Positions 1 through 7,307 of a stretch of 64,000 nucleotides of DNA are shown in pieces. The translations under genes were made by a program, and so were the position numbers. The stretch comes from Anaerococcus murdochii. Its GTDB lineage: Bacteria; Bacillota; Clostridia; Tissierellales; Peptoniphilaceae. Each line of letters begins with the position of its first letter. The first letter of the stretch is position 1. Where the stretch lies: positions 1,178,001 through 1,242,000 of the forward strand of contig NZ_JAIPME010000002.1 in NCBI RefSeq assembly GCF_019957155.1, written 5' to 3'. The notes under the pieces were generated by a model. That model was not told the DNA's origin. It saw nothing but the letters and a program-made list of their open reading frames with translations, and made no database searches.

Positions 1-192
1 ACAACCTACATTTACAAAAGGACCTATAAGGATAAGGCTTATGTGGTTTTAGTAAATTTATCAGACGACTTCTATGAAATAGAAGAAAAAATCACAGATT
101 TAATTAAAGATGGCAAGGTCATAAAAAATAACAACCAAGACTACGACCCAGAAATCCTAGACGCTTACCAGGCGGTTATAATCGAATTGTAG
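1..192 (+). CDS. GH13 alpha-glucosidase, C-terminal end (partial)
   Basis: The window opens inside an open frame (frame 1) that ends at a TAG at 190-192, leaving 63 residues. The piece reads as a C-terminal beta-sandwich: a YKR-YKDKAYVVLVNLSDDF stretch, then a GKVIKNN turn and a final LDAYQAVII strand. This is how oligo-1,6-glucosidase/alpha-glucosidase (GH13) proteins end. The catalytic barrel lies upstream of the window, so the substrate (isomaltose-type, maltose or sucrose) cannot be told. A strong terminator follows at once, so this is the last gene of its transcript. Confidence 0.6.
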   Translation, partial: TTYIYKRTYKDKAYVVLVNLSDDFYEIEEKITDLIKDGKVIKNNNQDYDPEILDAYQAVIIEL

Positions 193-208
193 AAGATTAA
201 GTAAATTA

Positions 209-250
209 AAAACTACAAGCTTAAGCACTTCGCTAGAACTTGTAGTTTTT
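209..250. terminator. Bidirectional rho-independent terminator
   Basis: Perfect 11-bp stem (209-219 AAAACTACAAG with 239-249) and a T run on both strands. It lies between the end of the alpha-glucosidase gene (+) and the end of the lipoprotein gene (-), so it probably ends both transcripts. Confidence 0.85.
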
Positions 251-265
251 AAATTTCAAAATATT

Positions 266-904
266 TTAGTTAACAATTTGCTGCTTTCTATCTTCTTCCG
301 TCTTAAAAATTATCAGCTTATTATCATTAATGTACAGATTTATGGTTTTTCCATCCTCTAGGAATTTGTATTTAAAACCTGTACCGAAATTTGATTGGTT
401 GTTTTTAGTAGGTTTTGTTGTACTTTCAACTTCTGAATCAATTTCTCCATCAAAATCTGTAATCTTATCGTAGTATTTTTCTTCTCCTGAATACAAATAG
501 AGCTTGTCATCAACAATGATCATAGGAATCAAATCCCACTCTACATTTTCATTAAGATCCTTCTTAAAAATCATCAGCTTATTATCATCATGGTAAAGAT
601 TGATGGTTTTTCCTTCATCTAGGATTTTGTATTTGAAACCTGTGCCAAAATTTGATTGGTTATTTTTATAAGGCTTTGAAGGGCCTTCAACTTTAGAATC
701 AATTTCTCCATCAAAATTTTTCTCGTCATCATAGTTTTTCTTTTCACTCGAAAATAAATAGAGATTGTCATCAATAAAAATCATAGGAATCAAATCCCCT
801 TTTACATTTTCATTAGGATCCTCTACTCCTTCATTATCAATTTTTTCATTAGAACAAGCACTAAAGGCAAAAATTGTTATCAATATAAATAGAATTTTTT
901 TCAT
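266..904 (-). CDS. Lipoprotein with two tandem 87-residue repeats, function unknown
   Basis: 212 residues. The N-terminus is a lipoprotein signal (hydrophobic residues 4-14, lipobox FSAC with Cys17), so the protein should be anchored outside the cytoplasmic membrane. The rest is two copies of one module: DLIPMI at residue 37 and again at 124, each followed by DD-LYL, FDGEIDS, NNQSNFGTGFKYK and GKTINLY at the same spacing. Repeat period is 87 residues and the copies are highly similar, also in DNA, so the duplication looks recent. A good Shine-Dalgarno (AGGAGGAAG) precedes the ATG. I do not recognise the module; the alternating hydrophobic/acidic pattern suggests a small beta-rich domain. Confidence 0.8.
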   Translation of the reverse strand: MKKILFILITIFAFSACSNEKIDNEGVEDPNENVKGDLIPMIFIDDNLYLFSSEKKNYDDEKNFDGEIDSKVEGPSKPYKNNQSNFGTGFKYKILDEGKTINLYHDDNKLMIFKKDLNENVEWDLIPMIIVDDKLYLYSGEEKYYDKITDFDGEIDSEVESTTKPTKNNQSNFGTGFKYKFLEDGKTINLYINDNKLIIFKTEEDRKQQIVN

Positions 905-935
905 ATCTTCCTCCTAAGAGATTGTAATTTTAGTA

Positions 936-1154
936 TTAGGCTTTAGAAATTATATTTACAAGCACAAAAACACGTTTGCTTAGCAAACTCCTCAACGATC
1001 GAGAAAATCGCCTACTAGGTAAGCTTAAGTTGTTGACATAGCAATCTAAAAGCCTAAACAACTTTCTATAAATGACCTCTTCTTCTAAATCATAATGACC
1101 TGAGGTAGCCTCATCTTTATCAAAAGATAATTTAATTACACCCTTACAATCCAT
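936..1154 (-). CDS. Small hypothetical protein
   Basis: An open frame of 72 codons if begun at the ATG at 1154, which has AGAGGTGA eight bases upstream. A GTG start at 1166 would add four residues but has no good ribosome site. The product has an acidic N-terminal part (FDKDEATSGHYDLEEE) and a basic, Ser/Arg/Leu-rich C-terminal part (SRRFSRSLRSLLSKR). I recognise no family. It could be a small real protein or the remnant of a longer regulator; confidence is low because the composition changes sharply halfway. Confidence 0.3.
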   Translation of the reverse strand: MDCKGVIKLSFDKDEATSGHYDLEEEVIYRKLFRLLDCYVNNLSLPSRRFSRSLRSLLSKRVFVLVNIISKA

Positions 1155-1166
1155 AAAAGCATTCAC

Positions 1167-1475
1167 CTCTTATATCCTATAAGACGTAAATTAGTGAGAA
1201 ATATTACATAGATTTCTATTTTATAAGATTTTTTAATAAATCTACTTTAATACTCATCTCTTGCATTTATCAATAACAAGCTTTCACAAGGTGGTCAGTT
1301 GATTTTAATTTTTACATTCATTGGTATTCTTTAAGAACAAAGGTCATCAAAGACCGATCAAAATTTTTGGTCTAATGAATAGTAGTTTTTATTTTTCACT
1401 TTTTTATTAGGATAATTATAACAAAAGGTCTATTTCTATGCAATAAAAAAACAACCCTGATTGGTTTTTTATCAA
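1167..1475. other. Intergenic stretch without recognised gene
   Basis: AT-rich. It holds a short inverted repeat near 1343-1358 (GGTC...GACC) and several poly-T tracts, but no open frame or RNA that I can support. It ends where the tRNA-derived repeat array begins. Confidence 0.5.
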
Positions 1476-2281
1476 TGGTCGGAGATAAAGGATTCGAACC
1501 TTCGAGCCTCACCTTCTCAAAGCCAAAGTAGGACCAACAAAAAAAGTAACCATCTTAAGGTCGCTTGTTCTGTATAAAAAGTTTCTTAATTTTTTAGGAC
1601 AATAAAAAAATAACCAAGATGGTTGTAATTTAATGGTCTGGGTGAAAGGATTCGAACCTTCGAGCCTCACCTTCTCAAAGCCGAAGCGGGACCAACAAAA
1701 AAAGCAACCATCTTAAGGCGCTTGTTCTGTATAAAAAGTTTCTTAATTTTTAGGGCAATAAAAAAACAACCTATAATCGGTTGTTTGAATGGTCGGGGGA
1801 AAAGATTCAAATCTTCGAGCCTCACCTTCTCAAAGCCGAAGTGGGACCAACAAAAAAAGCAACCACTTAAGGTCGCTTGTTCTGTATAAAAAGTTTCTTA
1901 ATTTTTAGGAAAATAAAAAAAGCAACTGATGTTGCTAATTTATATGGTCGGGGGGAAAGATTCAAATCTTCGAGCCTCACCTTTCCAAAGCCGAAGTGGG
2001 TCCAATATAATAAGGTTTATTCTTAATACAAAAATAGCAGTCATTATTGACTGCATATCTTGTTTAAAAAGTTACTAAATATTTTTAGGGCAATAAAAAA
2101 TAGCAACTGATGTTGCTAAATTTAATGGTCGGGGTGAAAGGATTAGAACCTTCGAGCCTCACCTTCTCAAAGCCGAAGTGGGACCAACAAAAAAAGCAAC
2201 CACTTAAGGTCGCTTGTTCTGTATAAAAAGTTTCTTAATTTTTAGGAAAATAAAAAAAGCAACTGATGTTGCTAATTTATA
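1476..2281 (-). repeat. Tandem array of five tRNA-Pro-3'-end-derived units (about 156 bp each)
   Basis: Five degenerate copies of one unit start with ATGGTC (TGG at 1476, 1634, 1790, 1945 and 2126). A sixth, the intact tRNA-Pro, starts at 2282. Spacings are 158, 156, 155, 181 and 156 bp. Read on the minus strand each unit has: a TTGGTCC 5' flank; a CACTTC/GAAGGTG hairpin; a segment matching the T-arm and acceptor 3' strand of tRNA-Pro, ending CACCCCGACCA in the best copy; a terminator-like hairpin with T run; then a second terminator-like hairpin (AAGC-ACC/GGT-GCTT with T7). Copies 3 and 5 have near-identical tails. None of the five has a D-arm or anticodon arm of tRNA-Pro, so they are not functional tRNAs. 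They might be scars of repeated integration at the tRNA 3' end, slippage duplicates, or a small-RNA array. Confidence 0.75.
2251..2273 (-). terminator. Terminator of tRNA-Pro
   Basis: AGCAAC/GTTGCT stem (2258-2263 with 2268-2273) followed on the minus strand by seven Ts. It sits just behind the CCA end of the tRNA. Confidence 0.8.
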
Positions 2282-2358
2282 TGGTCGGGGTGAAAGGATT
2301 CGAACCTTCGACCTCATGTTCCCAAAACACGCGCGCTACCAAGCTGCGCCACACCCCG
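2282..2358 (-). tRNA. tRNA-Pro (anticodon UGG)
   Basis: On the minus strand the cloverleaf is complete: acceptor CGGGGTG/CACCCCG, D-arm GCGC-AGCTTGGTA-GCGC, anticodon stem CGTGT/ACATG with 7-base loop TTTGGGA giving UGG, 5-base variable region, T-arm GAAGG-TTCGAAT-CCTTT, discriminator A and an encoded CCA at 2282-2284. UGG can read all proline codons by wobble. Two short open frames that run across this place on the plus strand are chance frames. Confidence 0.95.
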
Positions 2359-2375
2359 TCGCCACTGACTATTAT

Positions 2376-2404
2376 AATATACTATATAAAAAATCCTTTG
2401 TCAA
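2376..2404 (-). promoter_or_regulatory. Promoter of tRNA-Pro
   Basis: Minus strand: consensus -35 TTGACA (2404-2399), 17-bp spacer, -10 TATATT (2381-2376). The start would be near 2369, about 11 bases before the mature tRNA 5' end. Confidence 0.75.
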
Positions 2405-2568
2405 ATTTATTCGTAATTTTATTTGGATTTCTTTTTGTTTTTGCTTTTATTTTCAAAAAAGTCTATTGTTATGATACCATAATTCTTTTCCCTTGTAAAA
2501 TCTATTTGAAACTTCCTTGTAAGTCAGCCCACAAAGACTATAATAATAGTAGATAGGAAGGGAGTTTT

Positions 2569-3300
2569 ATGGATACTCTTAATGAAGTTAAAAAAATTAT
2601 TAACGATTCTAATAATATAGTATTTTTTGGGGGAGCGGGAGTTTCTACTGCTTCTGGTGTGCCTGATTTCAGGTCAGCTACCGGGCTTTATAATAGGAAG
2701 AATGATTCCAAATATTCTCCAGAATACATGCTTAGTCATGAGTTTTTTGTAAACCATCCTGATGAGTTTATGACTTATTGCAAGGAAAATCTTATGCTTG
2801 ACGGTATTAAGCCTAACAAGGCCCACTATGCTTTGGCGAGGCTTGAGAAGATGGGTAAGCTTAAGGCTGTTATTACCCAAAATGTCGATAGTCTCCATCA
2901 AGAGGCGGGAAGCAAGAATGTAATAGAGCTCCATGGCAATTTGAGGGATTATTATTGTACAAAATGCCATAAGAATTTTGACCTTGCCTATGTGAAGAAA
3001 TTTCCTGCTGAGGCTCATTGTGATGAGTGCGGTGGGATTGTTAGACCTGATATTGTTCTTTATGGTGAGGGTCTTGATCAAAATAATATTTCCTATGCAG
3101 TTAATTTAATTGCCCAGGCTGATGTTTTGATTGTTGGTGGGACTAGCCTTGTGGTTTATCCCGCAGCTGGCCTGATTGATTTTTATAGGGGCAATAAATT
3201 AGTTTTGATCAATAAGGATACTACTCCTAGAGATAGTATTGCAGATTACATTATAAATGGCGATATTGCTGAAGTTATGGATAGTTTGGTAGGTGATTAG
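2569..3300 (+). CDS. cobB: NAD-dependent protein deacylase, sirtuin (Sir2/CobB)
   Basis: 243 residues, usual length for bacterial class U/III sirtuins. It removes acyl groups from lysines with NAD+, releasing nicotinamide and O-acetyl-ADP-ribose, in the cytoplasm. Visible motifs: GAGVSTASGVPDFRS (22-36) for NAD binding, TQNVDSLH (103-110), catalytic His122 in ELHGN, and the zinc Cys pairs 130/133 and 151/154. The GTSLVVYPAAGL segment completes the Rossmann site. The start has GGAAGGGAG upstream. The stop is directly followed by the next gene's GTG, so the two are co-transcribed. A nicotinamidase-like gene at 39095 could recycle the released nicotinamide. Confidence 0.95.
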   Translation: MDTLNEVKKIINDSNNIVFFGGAGVSTASGVPDFRSATGLYNRKNDSKYSPEYMLSHEFFVNHPDEFMTYCKENLMLDGIKPNKAHYALARLEKMGKLKAVITQNVDSLHQEAGSKNVIELHGNLRDYYCTKCHKNFDLAYVKKFPAEAHCDECGGIVRPDIVLYGEGLDQNNISYAVNLIAQADVLIVGGTSLVVYPAAGLIDFYRGNKLVLINKDTTPRDSIADYIINGDIAEVMDSLVGD

Positions 3301-3681
3301 GTGCAGAAAAAATACGGTATTGATGAGTACGGGATATTTTTAGTTTGGATTGCGATTGTAGCAGTTCTTGTGGCTTATTTTATTAAGTCTACAGTATTAA
3401 ATGGCATATCTTCTTTTATTGTAATTTATGCCATTTTTAGGACCATGTCTACAAATGTTGCAAAGAGGAGTCAGGAAAACCAGGTTTTTGTTGAAAATGT
3501 TATTAATCCAATCAAGGGTATTTTTGGCAAAGATAAGGCTAATAAGACTGGGTCTAAGGAAGCTGGCTTTAAGTATATTTCTTGTCCTTCTTGTGGACAA
3601 AAGTTAAGAATTCCTAAAAATAAGGGCAAAATCAAGGTAAGATGCCCAAAATGCAAGGAGAAATTCGATGCTAAAAGCTAA
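3301..3681 (+). CDS. Membrane protein with C-terminal zinc ribbon
   Basis: 126 residues, GTG start abutting the sirtuin stop, with GGTAGGTGA inside the upstream gene as ribosome site. Residues 9-27 and 31-47 form two membrane segments joined by a tight loop. The cytoplasmic tail ends in a zinc ribbon: Cys95-x2-Cys98 and Cys115-x2-Cys118 (CPSCGQ...CPKCKE), preceded by a basic linker. This looks like the common 'zinc-ribbon domain membrane protein' of anaerobic Firmicutes, of unknown function. The stop codon lies inside the terminator stem. Confidence 0.8.
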   Translation: MQKKYGIDEYGIFLVWIAIVAVLVAYFIKSTVLNGISSFIVIYAIFRTMSTNVAKRSQENQVFVENVINPIKGIFGKDKANKTGSKEAGFKYISCPSCGQKLRIPKNKGKIKVRCPKCKEKFDAKS

Positions 3682-3697
3682 GCTTTTAGCATTTTTT
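3670..3697 (+). terminator. Terminator overlapping the stop codon
   Basis: Ten-bp perfect stem GCTAAAAGCT/AGCTTTTAGC (3670-3679 and 3681-3690) then a T run. The TAA of the upstream gene (3679-3681) is in the loop/stem. Confidence 0.85.
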
Positions 3698-3795
3698 ATG
3701 TTTTTTAGAAATATAAATTAATTTAAAAAATTTTTCGCTTTAGTATTTATTTTTTTAAATAAGGTTGTATAATTTGGTTGAAAGGGGAGTAATAA

Positions 3796-4971
3796 ATGCC
3801 AAGATTAATAGGAACAGTTGCAATGGGCCTTAGGGCACCAATTGTTAAAAAAGGTGACAATCTAGTTGATATTGTCGGTGATATTGTTGAGGAAGTAGCT
3901 AGAAATGAAGTTAAACTTCGCGATAAGGATGTAGTTGCTGTAACTGAGTCACTTCTTGCTAGAAGCCAAGGTAATTATGCTACAATTGAGCAAATTGCTA
4001 AGGATTTTGCAAATAAGTTTGATGGTGATGAGGTTGCTATACTATTTCCAATTCTTTCAAGGAATAGATTTTCAATAATGTTAAAGGCTTTTGCCCTATC
4101 AGGCAAAAAGCTACACATTTGCCTATCTTACCCATCTGATGAGGTTGGAAACTTTGTTATGGACGAGATGGATCTTTTCAATTCTGATGTTAATGCTTAT
4201 ACAGATGTTTTAAGCCTTGAAGAATTTAGAAAGGTTGCAGGTGATTATAAGCATCTTTTCACAGATATGGCTTATCCAGAATTTTATAAAGAACTTGCAC
4301 CAAATTCTGAAATTCATTTCTTAAATAATCCTGTGGATGCCTTAAGATTTACAGATAATGTCTTAGTTGCGTCAATCCACACAAGAAACCTTGTTAAAAG
4401 ACAACTTGTGGAAGCAGGAGCAAAGAAAGTTTTAAAACTTGATGAAATTCTTACAGAATCTGTAGATGGTTCAGGATTTAACCCAGACTACGGTCTTCTA
4501 GGTTCAAACCTTTCTACAGGTAATAAAGTAAAACTATTTCCAAGAGATGCCCAAGATTTTGTTGATAAGCTTCAAAAAAGACTTATAAATGAAACTGGTA
4601 AACATATTGAAGTTATGGTTTATGGTGACGGAGCCTTCAAAGATCCTGTTGGACACATTTGGGAGCTTGCTGACCCAGTTGTATCACCAGGTTTCACAGA
4701 TGGACTTGTAGGTACACCATATGAATTAAAACTAAAATACGTTGCTGATAATGATTTGGCAGAACTTTCCGGCGAAGAGGCTGCTGAAGAATTTAAGAAA
4801 CTAGTTAGAAATAAGGATAAAAATACAGATGAAAATAAGAGACTAGGTACTACACCTAGACAAATTACAGACCTCTTAGGTTCTCTATCAGACCTAATTT
4901 CAGGTTCTGGAGATAAGGGTACACCTGTTGTTTTAATCCAAGGATATTTTGATAATTATTCAAACGATTAG
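3796..4971 (+). CDS. CofE-like (F420-0:L-glutamate ligase family) protein
   Basis: 391 residues. The N-terminal half follows the F420-0:gamma-glutamyl ligase fold (PF01996): PIVKKGDNLVDIV, then LRDKDVVAVTESLLAR, and later the glycine-rich MVYGDGAFKDPVGHIWELADP metal/substrate region. CofE proper adds glutamates to coenzyme F420-0. The family also occurs in Firmicutes not known to make F420, where its substrate is unknown. No other F420 gene (cofC, cofD, cofGH) lies in the window. It is longer than archaeal CofE (about 250 residues). Monocistronic: a terminator lies upstream and an inverted repeat downstream. A TATAAT at 3768-3773 could be its -10 box. Confidence 0.8.
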   Translation: MPRLIGTVAMGLRAPIVKKGDNLVDIVGDIVEEVARNEVKLRDKDVVAVTESLLARSQGNYATIEQIAKDFANKFDGDEVAILFPILSRNRFSIMLKAFALSGKKLHICLSYPSDEVGNFVMDEMDLFNSDVNAYTDVLSLEEFRKVAGDYKHLFTDMAYPEFYKELAPNSEIHFLNNPVDALRFTDNVLVASIHTRNLVKRQLVEAGAKKVLKLDEILTESVDGSGFNPDYGLLGSNLSTGNKVKLFPRDAQDFVDKLQKRLINETGKHIEVMVYGDGAFKDPVGHIWELADPVVSPGFTDGLVGTPYELKLKYVADNDLAELSGEEAAEEFKKLVRNKDKNTDENKRLGTTPRQITDLLGSLSDLISGSGDKGTPVVLIQGYFDNYSND

Positions 4972-4991
4972 GTAAAAATAAATAATGAGTA

Positions 4992-5037
4992 AATGAACCA
5001 ACTTTGGCTACTGAACTAGCATAAAAGTTGGTTCATT
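4992..5037 (+). terminator. Perfect 14-bp inverted repeat after the CofE-like gene
   Basis: AATGAACCAACTTT (4992-5005) and its exact complement (5024-5037). There is no T run behind it, so it is either an atypical terminator, an mRNA 3'-end stabiliser, or an operator: a TATAAT at 5039-5044 that may serve the next gene touches its right arm. Confidence 0.5.
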
Positions 5038-5090
5038 GTATAATTGATACATACAGAAAAATGTAAATTTTATTAAGATGGAGAGTAGAA

Positions 5091-6029
5091 TTGAAAACCG
5101 ATGAATCTATTGATTTAGGCCAAAAAGACAAGCAATCGATTAGAAATATCGACGAACGTAATGTTAAAACTAAGGAATACAAACTATTTTGGATGAGTTT
5201 TGCTGCCATTCTCATGGCGTGTGGAACCCACTTTTTTAAATATCCCAATTCTTTTGTAATAGGTGGGGTAGAGGGTATGAGTATTATCACATCGATGTTT
5301 GTGCCCTTTAACCGTCCCCAACTAACACTTTTTTATAACGTGGTTTTATTAGTTATAGGATTTTTTATTTTTGGCAAGAAATTTACAATAAGGACCGGCT
5401 ATGTTGCTATCCTTAACTCACTCACAGCCCTTGCCCTCGAGAGATTTTTCCCGATTAATGGCTCTCTTACAGGCAATAAGATGCTTGAACTTGTTTTCAC
5501 TCTCTTGATGAGCTCAGTGGGTTCTGCGATTTTATTTAACTTAGCTGCTTCATCAGGTGGTACAGATATTATCGCTATGATTATGAAAAAATACTCATCA
5601 CTTGAGGTTGGTAAGTCCCTTCTTGTTGTAGATTCGATTTTTACAATAGCGTCTATTAAGATATTTGGTATAGAAATAGGCTTATTTTCTATCTTGGGTC
5701 TTATGATGAAAGGTATTTTTGTGGATGCCATAATTGGTTCAATGAACACAGCCAAACTCTTTATAATTATAACATCAAAGACTGAAGAAATAGGAAACTT
5801 TATCAAAAAAGACCTAAATAGGTCAGCTACAATTGTAGATGCTAGAGGCCTTTACAAGGGTACAAATATTTCGGTCTTTCTATGTGTGACAAGTAATTTC
5901 GAGTCTGCTAAATTTAGGTCTTTTATCAAGAAAATCGACCCATATTCATTTATTACCATCTTAAACACTTCTTCAATCATAGGTAAGGGTTGGTATTCGT
6001 CAGACACTGACCTTGATAATAACGACTGA
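5091..6029 (+). CDS. YitT family membrane protein
   Basis: 312 residues with a TTG start; GGAGAG eight bases upstream and the absence of a nearby ATG decide it. The first 35 residues are charged and cytoplasmic, then five to six membrane segments follow (WMSFAAILMACG, the LFYNVVLLVIGFFIF helix, a VFTLLMSSVGSAILFNL helix and others) with the typical GGxxG (VIGGVEGMS) and SSGGTDIIAMI motifs. The last 90 residues are the soluble DUF2179 domain (FIIITSKTEEIGNFI...GLYKGTNISVFLCV). YitT proteins are thought to be transporters; the substrate is not known. Confidence 0.85.
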   Translation: MKTDESIDLGQKDKQSIRNIDERNVKTKEYKLFWMSFAAILMACGTHFFKYPNSFVIGGVEGMSIITSMFVPFNRPQLTLFYNVVLLVIGFFIFGKKFTIRTGYVAILNSLTALALERFFPINGSLTGNKMLELVFTLLMSSVGSAILFNLAASSGGTDIIAMIMKKYSSLEVGKSLLVVDSIFTIASIKIFGIEIGLFSILGLMMKGIFVDAIIGSMNTAKLFIIITSKTEEIGNFIKKDLNRSATIVDARGLYKGTNISVFLCVTSNFESAKFRSFIKKIDPYSFITILNTSSIIGKGWYSSDTDLDNND

Positions 6030-6080
6030 TTGTTTAAAGGGGCTGATGCGGGTAAAATACTAGTAGGAAGGTGATTGAAG

Positions 6081-6956
6081 ATGCGAAAAATTATAAAAAT
6101 TATATTAATAAGTGTACTAACTTTAAACCTAAGCTTTACTAGTTTTGCATCAGATGCCCAACAAGTTGTTCCCCAGAAACCTGGCAAGAAAATAATCCCA
6201 GCTGAGAGTGTACCTGTTAATAACCCTGAAGATTCGCAAAAAGATTCTGATAAAAAAGGGGAAAATAGAGCGGCAGACCCTCAAGTAGAACCAGGAAAAA
6301 AAGAAGAAATAAATGGAAATGAGCCTAAAAACGAGGATTCTGTTTATAAGGAAAAGAGAGATAATAAAGAAAATCCAGCTGAAGTAAGAGAGGGACAAGC
6401 TGAAAAAGATTCAAATCCAGATATGGAGAGGCTTGAAAAAGTTGTTGATGACTTGGTTACTAAACTAGATAAAAATTCGAATCTTTCTAAGGCCCTAGCT
6501 GAGATGCAAGCACAAAAAGCTAGCACCACTAGCAAGAATCTTAGCCAGAAAACAGAGGAAGTTCTTAAGGATTACAACAGAAAGATTCAAACTGCAAGCT
6601 CCGCCAAGGAGAGAAAAGAATTGGAAAATGAGGCGGCAAAAAAAATCCAGTCAATAAGTGAAAGCAAACCGACTGGTAATGGAATTGATTCTAAAGAATT
6701 AAACTCTTCTGAAAATATTCCTGAAAAAAAGAAAAAAATCCTTCTTGAAGTTAAACCAGATAAGGTTGAGGATGAAGAAGATAGAAATCAAATCCTAGCC
6801 TTAAACCCTACAAGTGAAGTCGAAGAAGAAGAGATATTTTTCCTAGAAAATCCAATTGTTATTATTACTTCAATTTTTATAATTGCCCTAGTAGTGGCAA
6901 TTGGAATCGTGATTAGAAATAACGAGAAAAAAGAAAAACGTAAATCAAATAAATAA
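6081..6956 (+). CDS. Secreted, C-terminally membrane-anchored charged protein
   Basis: About 291 residues. I start it at ATG 6081, seven bases behind GGAAGGTGA; the TTG at 6075 is too close to that site. Residues 1-25 are a signal peptide (IIKIILISVLTLNLSFTSFA-SDA). A long, very acidic/lysine-rich, proline-containing low-complexity part follows, then a predicted coiled coil (from about 115 to 205), and near the end a membrane helix (PIVIITSIFIIALVVAIGIV) with a basic tail KKEKRKSNK. This is the layout of a surface protein held by its C-terminus, without an LPxTG sortase motif. No family recognised. It follows yitT by 51 bases and may share its transcript. Confidence 0.65.
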   Translation: MRKIIKIILISVLTLNLSFTSFASDAQQVVPQKPGKKIIPAESVPVNNPEDSQKDSDKKGENRAADPQVEPGKKEEINGNEPKNEDSVYKEKRDNKENPAEVREGQAEKDSNPDMERLEKVVDDLVTKLDKNSNLSKALAEMQAQKASTTSKNLSQKTEEVLKDYNRKIQTASSAKERKELENEAAKKIQSISESKPTGNGIDSKELNSSENIPEKKKKILLEVKPDKVEDEEDRNQILALNPTSEVEEEEIFFLENPIVIITSIFIIALVVAIGIVIRNNEKKEKRKSNK

Positions 6957-6971
6957 AGTTTTGCAAAACAA

Positions 6972-6998
6972 AAGAGGCCCAAGGGCCTCTTAATTTTT
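6972..6998. terminator. Terminator between convergent genes
   Basis: AAGAGGCCC/GGGCCTCTT (6972-6980 with 6983-6991) and a T run on the plus strand; T-rich also on the minus side, so it probably ends the rubredoxin gene too. Confidence 0.85.
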
Positions 6999-7000
6999 TA

Positions 7001-7156
7001 TTATTCAGCTTCGAACATATCTTTGCCAACACCACAAACTGGGCATACCCAATCTTCTGGAAGATCAGCAAATTCTGTACCGGCTTCTATACCGTTATCA
7101 ACATCACCTTCAGCTGGATCGTAAATGTATCCACATGCTGTACATACGTATTTCAT
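7001..7156 (-). CDS. Rubredoxin
   Basis: 51 residues, too short for usual ORF cut-offs. The translation begins [14 protein letters not shown] and ends [13 protein letters not shown]; the Fe is held by Cys5, Cys8, Cys38 and Cys41 in the classic CxxCGY...CPxCG pattern, with the conserved DWVCP. Rubredoxin carries single electrons in the cytoplasm; in anaerobes it feeds superoxide reductase and rubredoxin:oxygen oxidoreductases. A superoxide reductase gene is present at 38120. AAAGGAGAC upstream of the ATG is a strong ribosome site. Confidence 0.97.
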   Translation of the reverse strand: MKYVCTACGYIYDPAEGDVDNGIEAGTEFADLPEDWVCPVCGVGKDMFEAE

Positions 7157-7307
7157 AAAATGTCTCCTTTCATAATCTACTATGTTCTTATTATACCACA
7201 GATTTGAAATTTTAAACAGAAAATTTTAGAACAAGTCTAAAGAAGTCTTAAATTATTAAAATGATAGGAAAATTAAAAAAGGGGTAAGAATATTTTAGGA
7301 GATAGGA

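Noticed and set aside
1476..2200. Five additional tRNA genes
   Set aside because: The copies lack D-arm and anticodon arm of any tRNA; only the T-arm and acceptor 3' strand match.
1476..2281. CRISPR array
   Set aside because: The repeated part is most of each 156-bp unit, spacers are not unique, and no cas genes are near.
2214..2556. Two overlapping plus-strand open frames of 86 and 96 codons
   Set aside because: They run across the antisense of tRNA-Pro and its promoter, have no ribosome site and end in AT-rich low-complexity residues.
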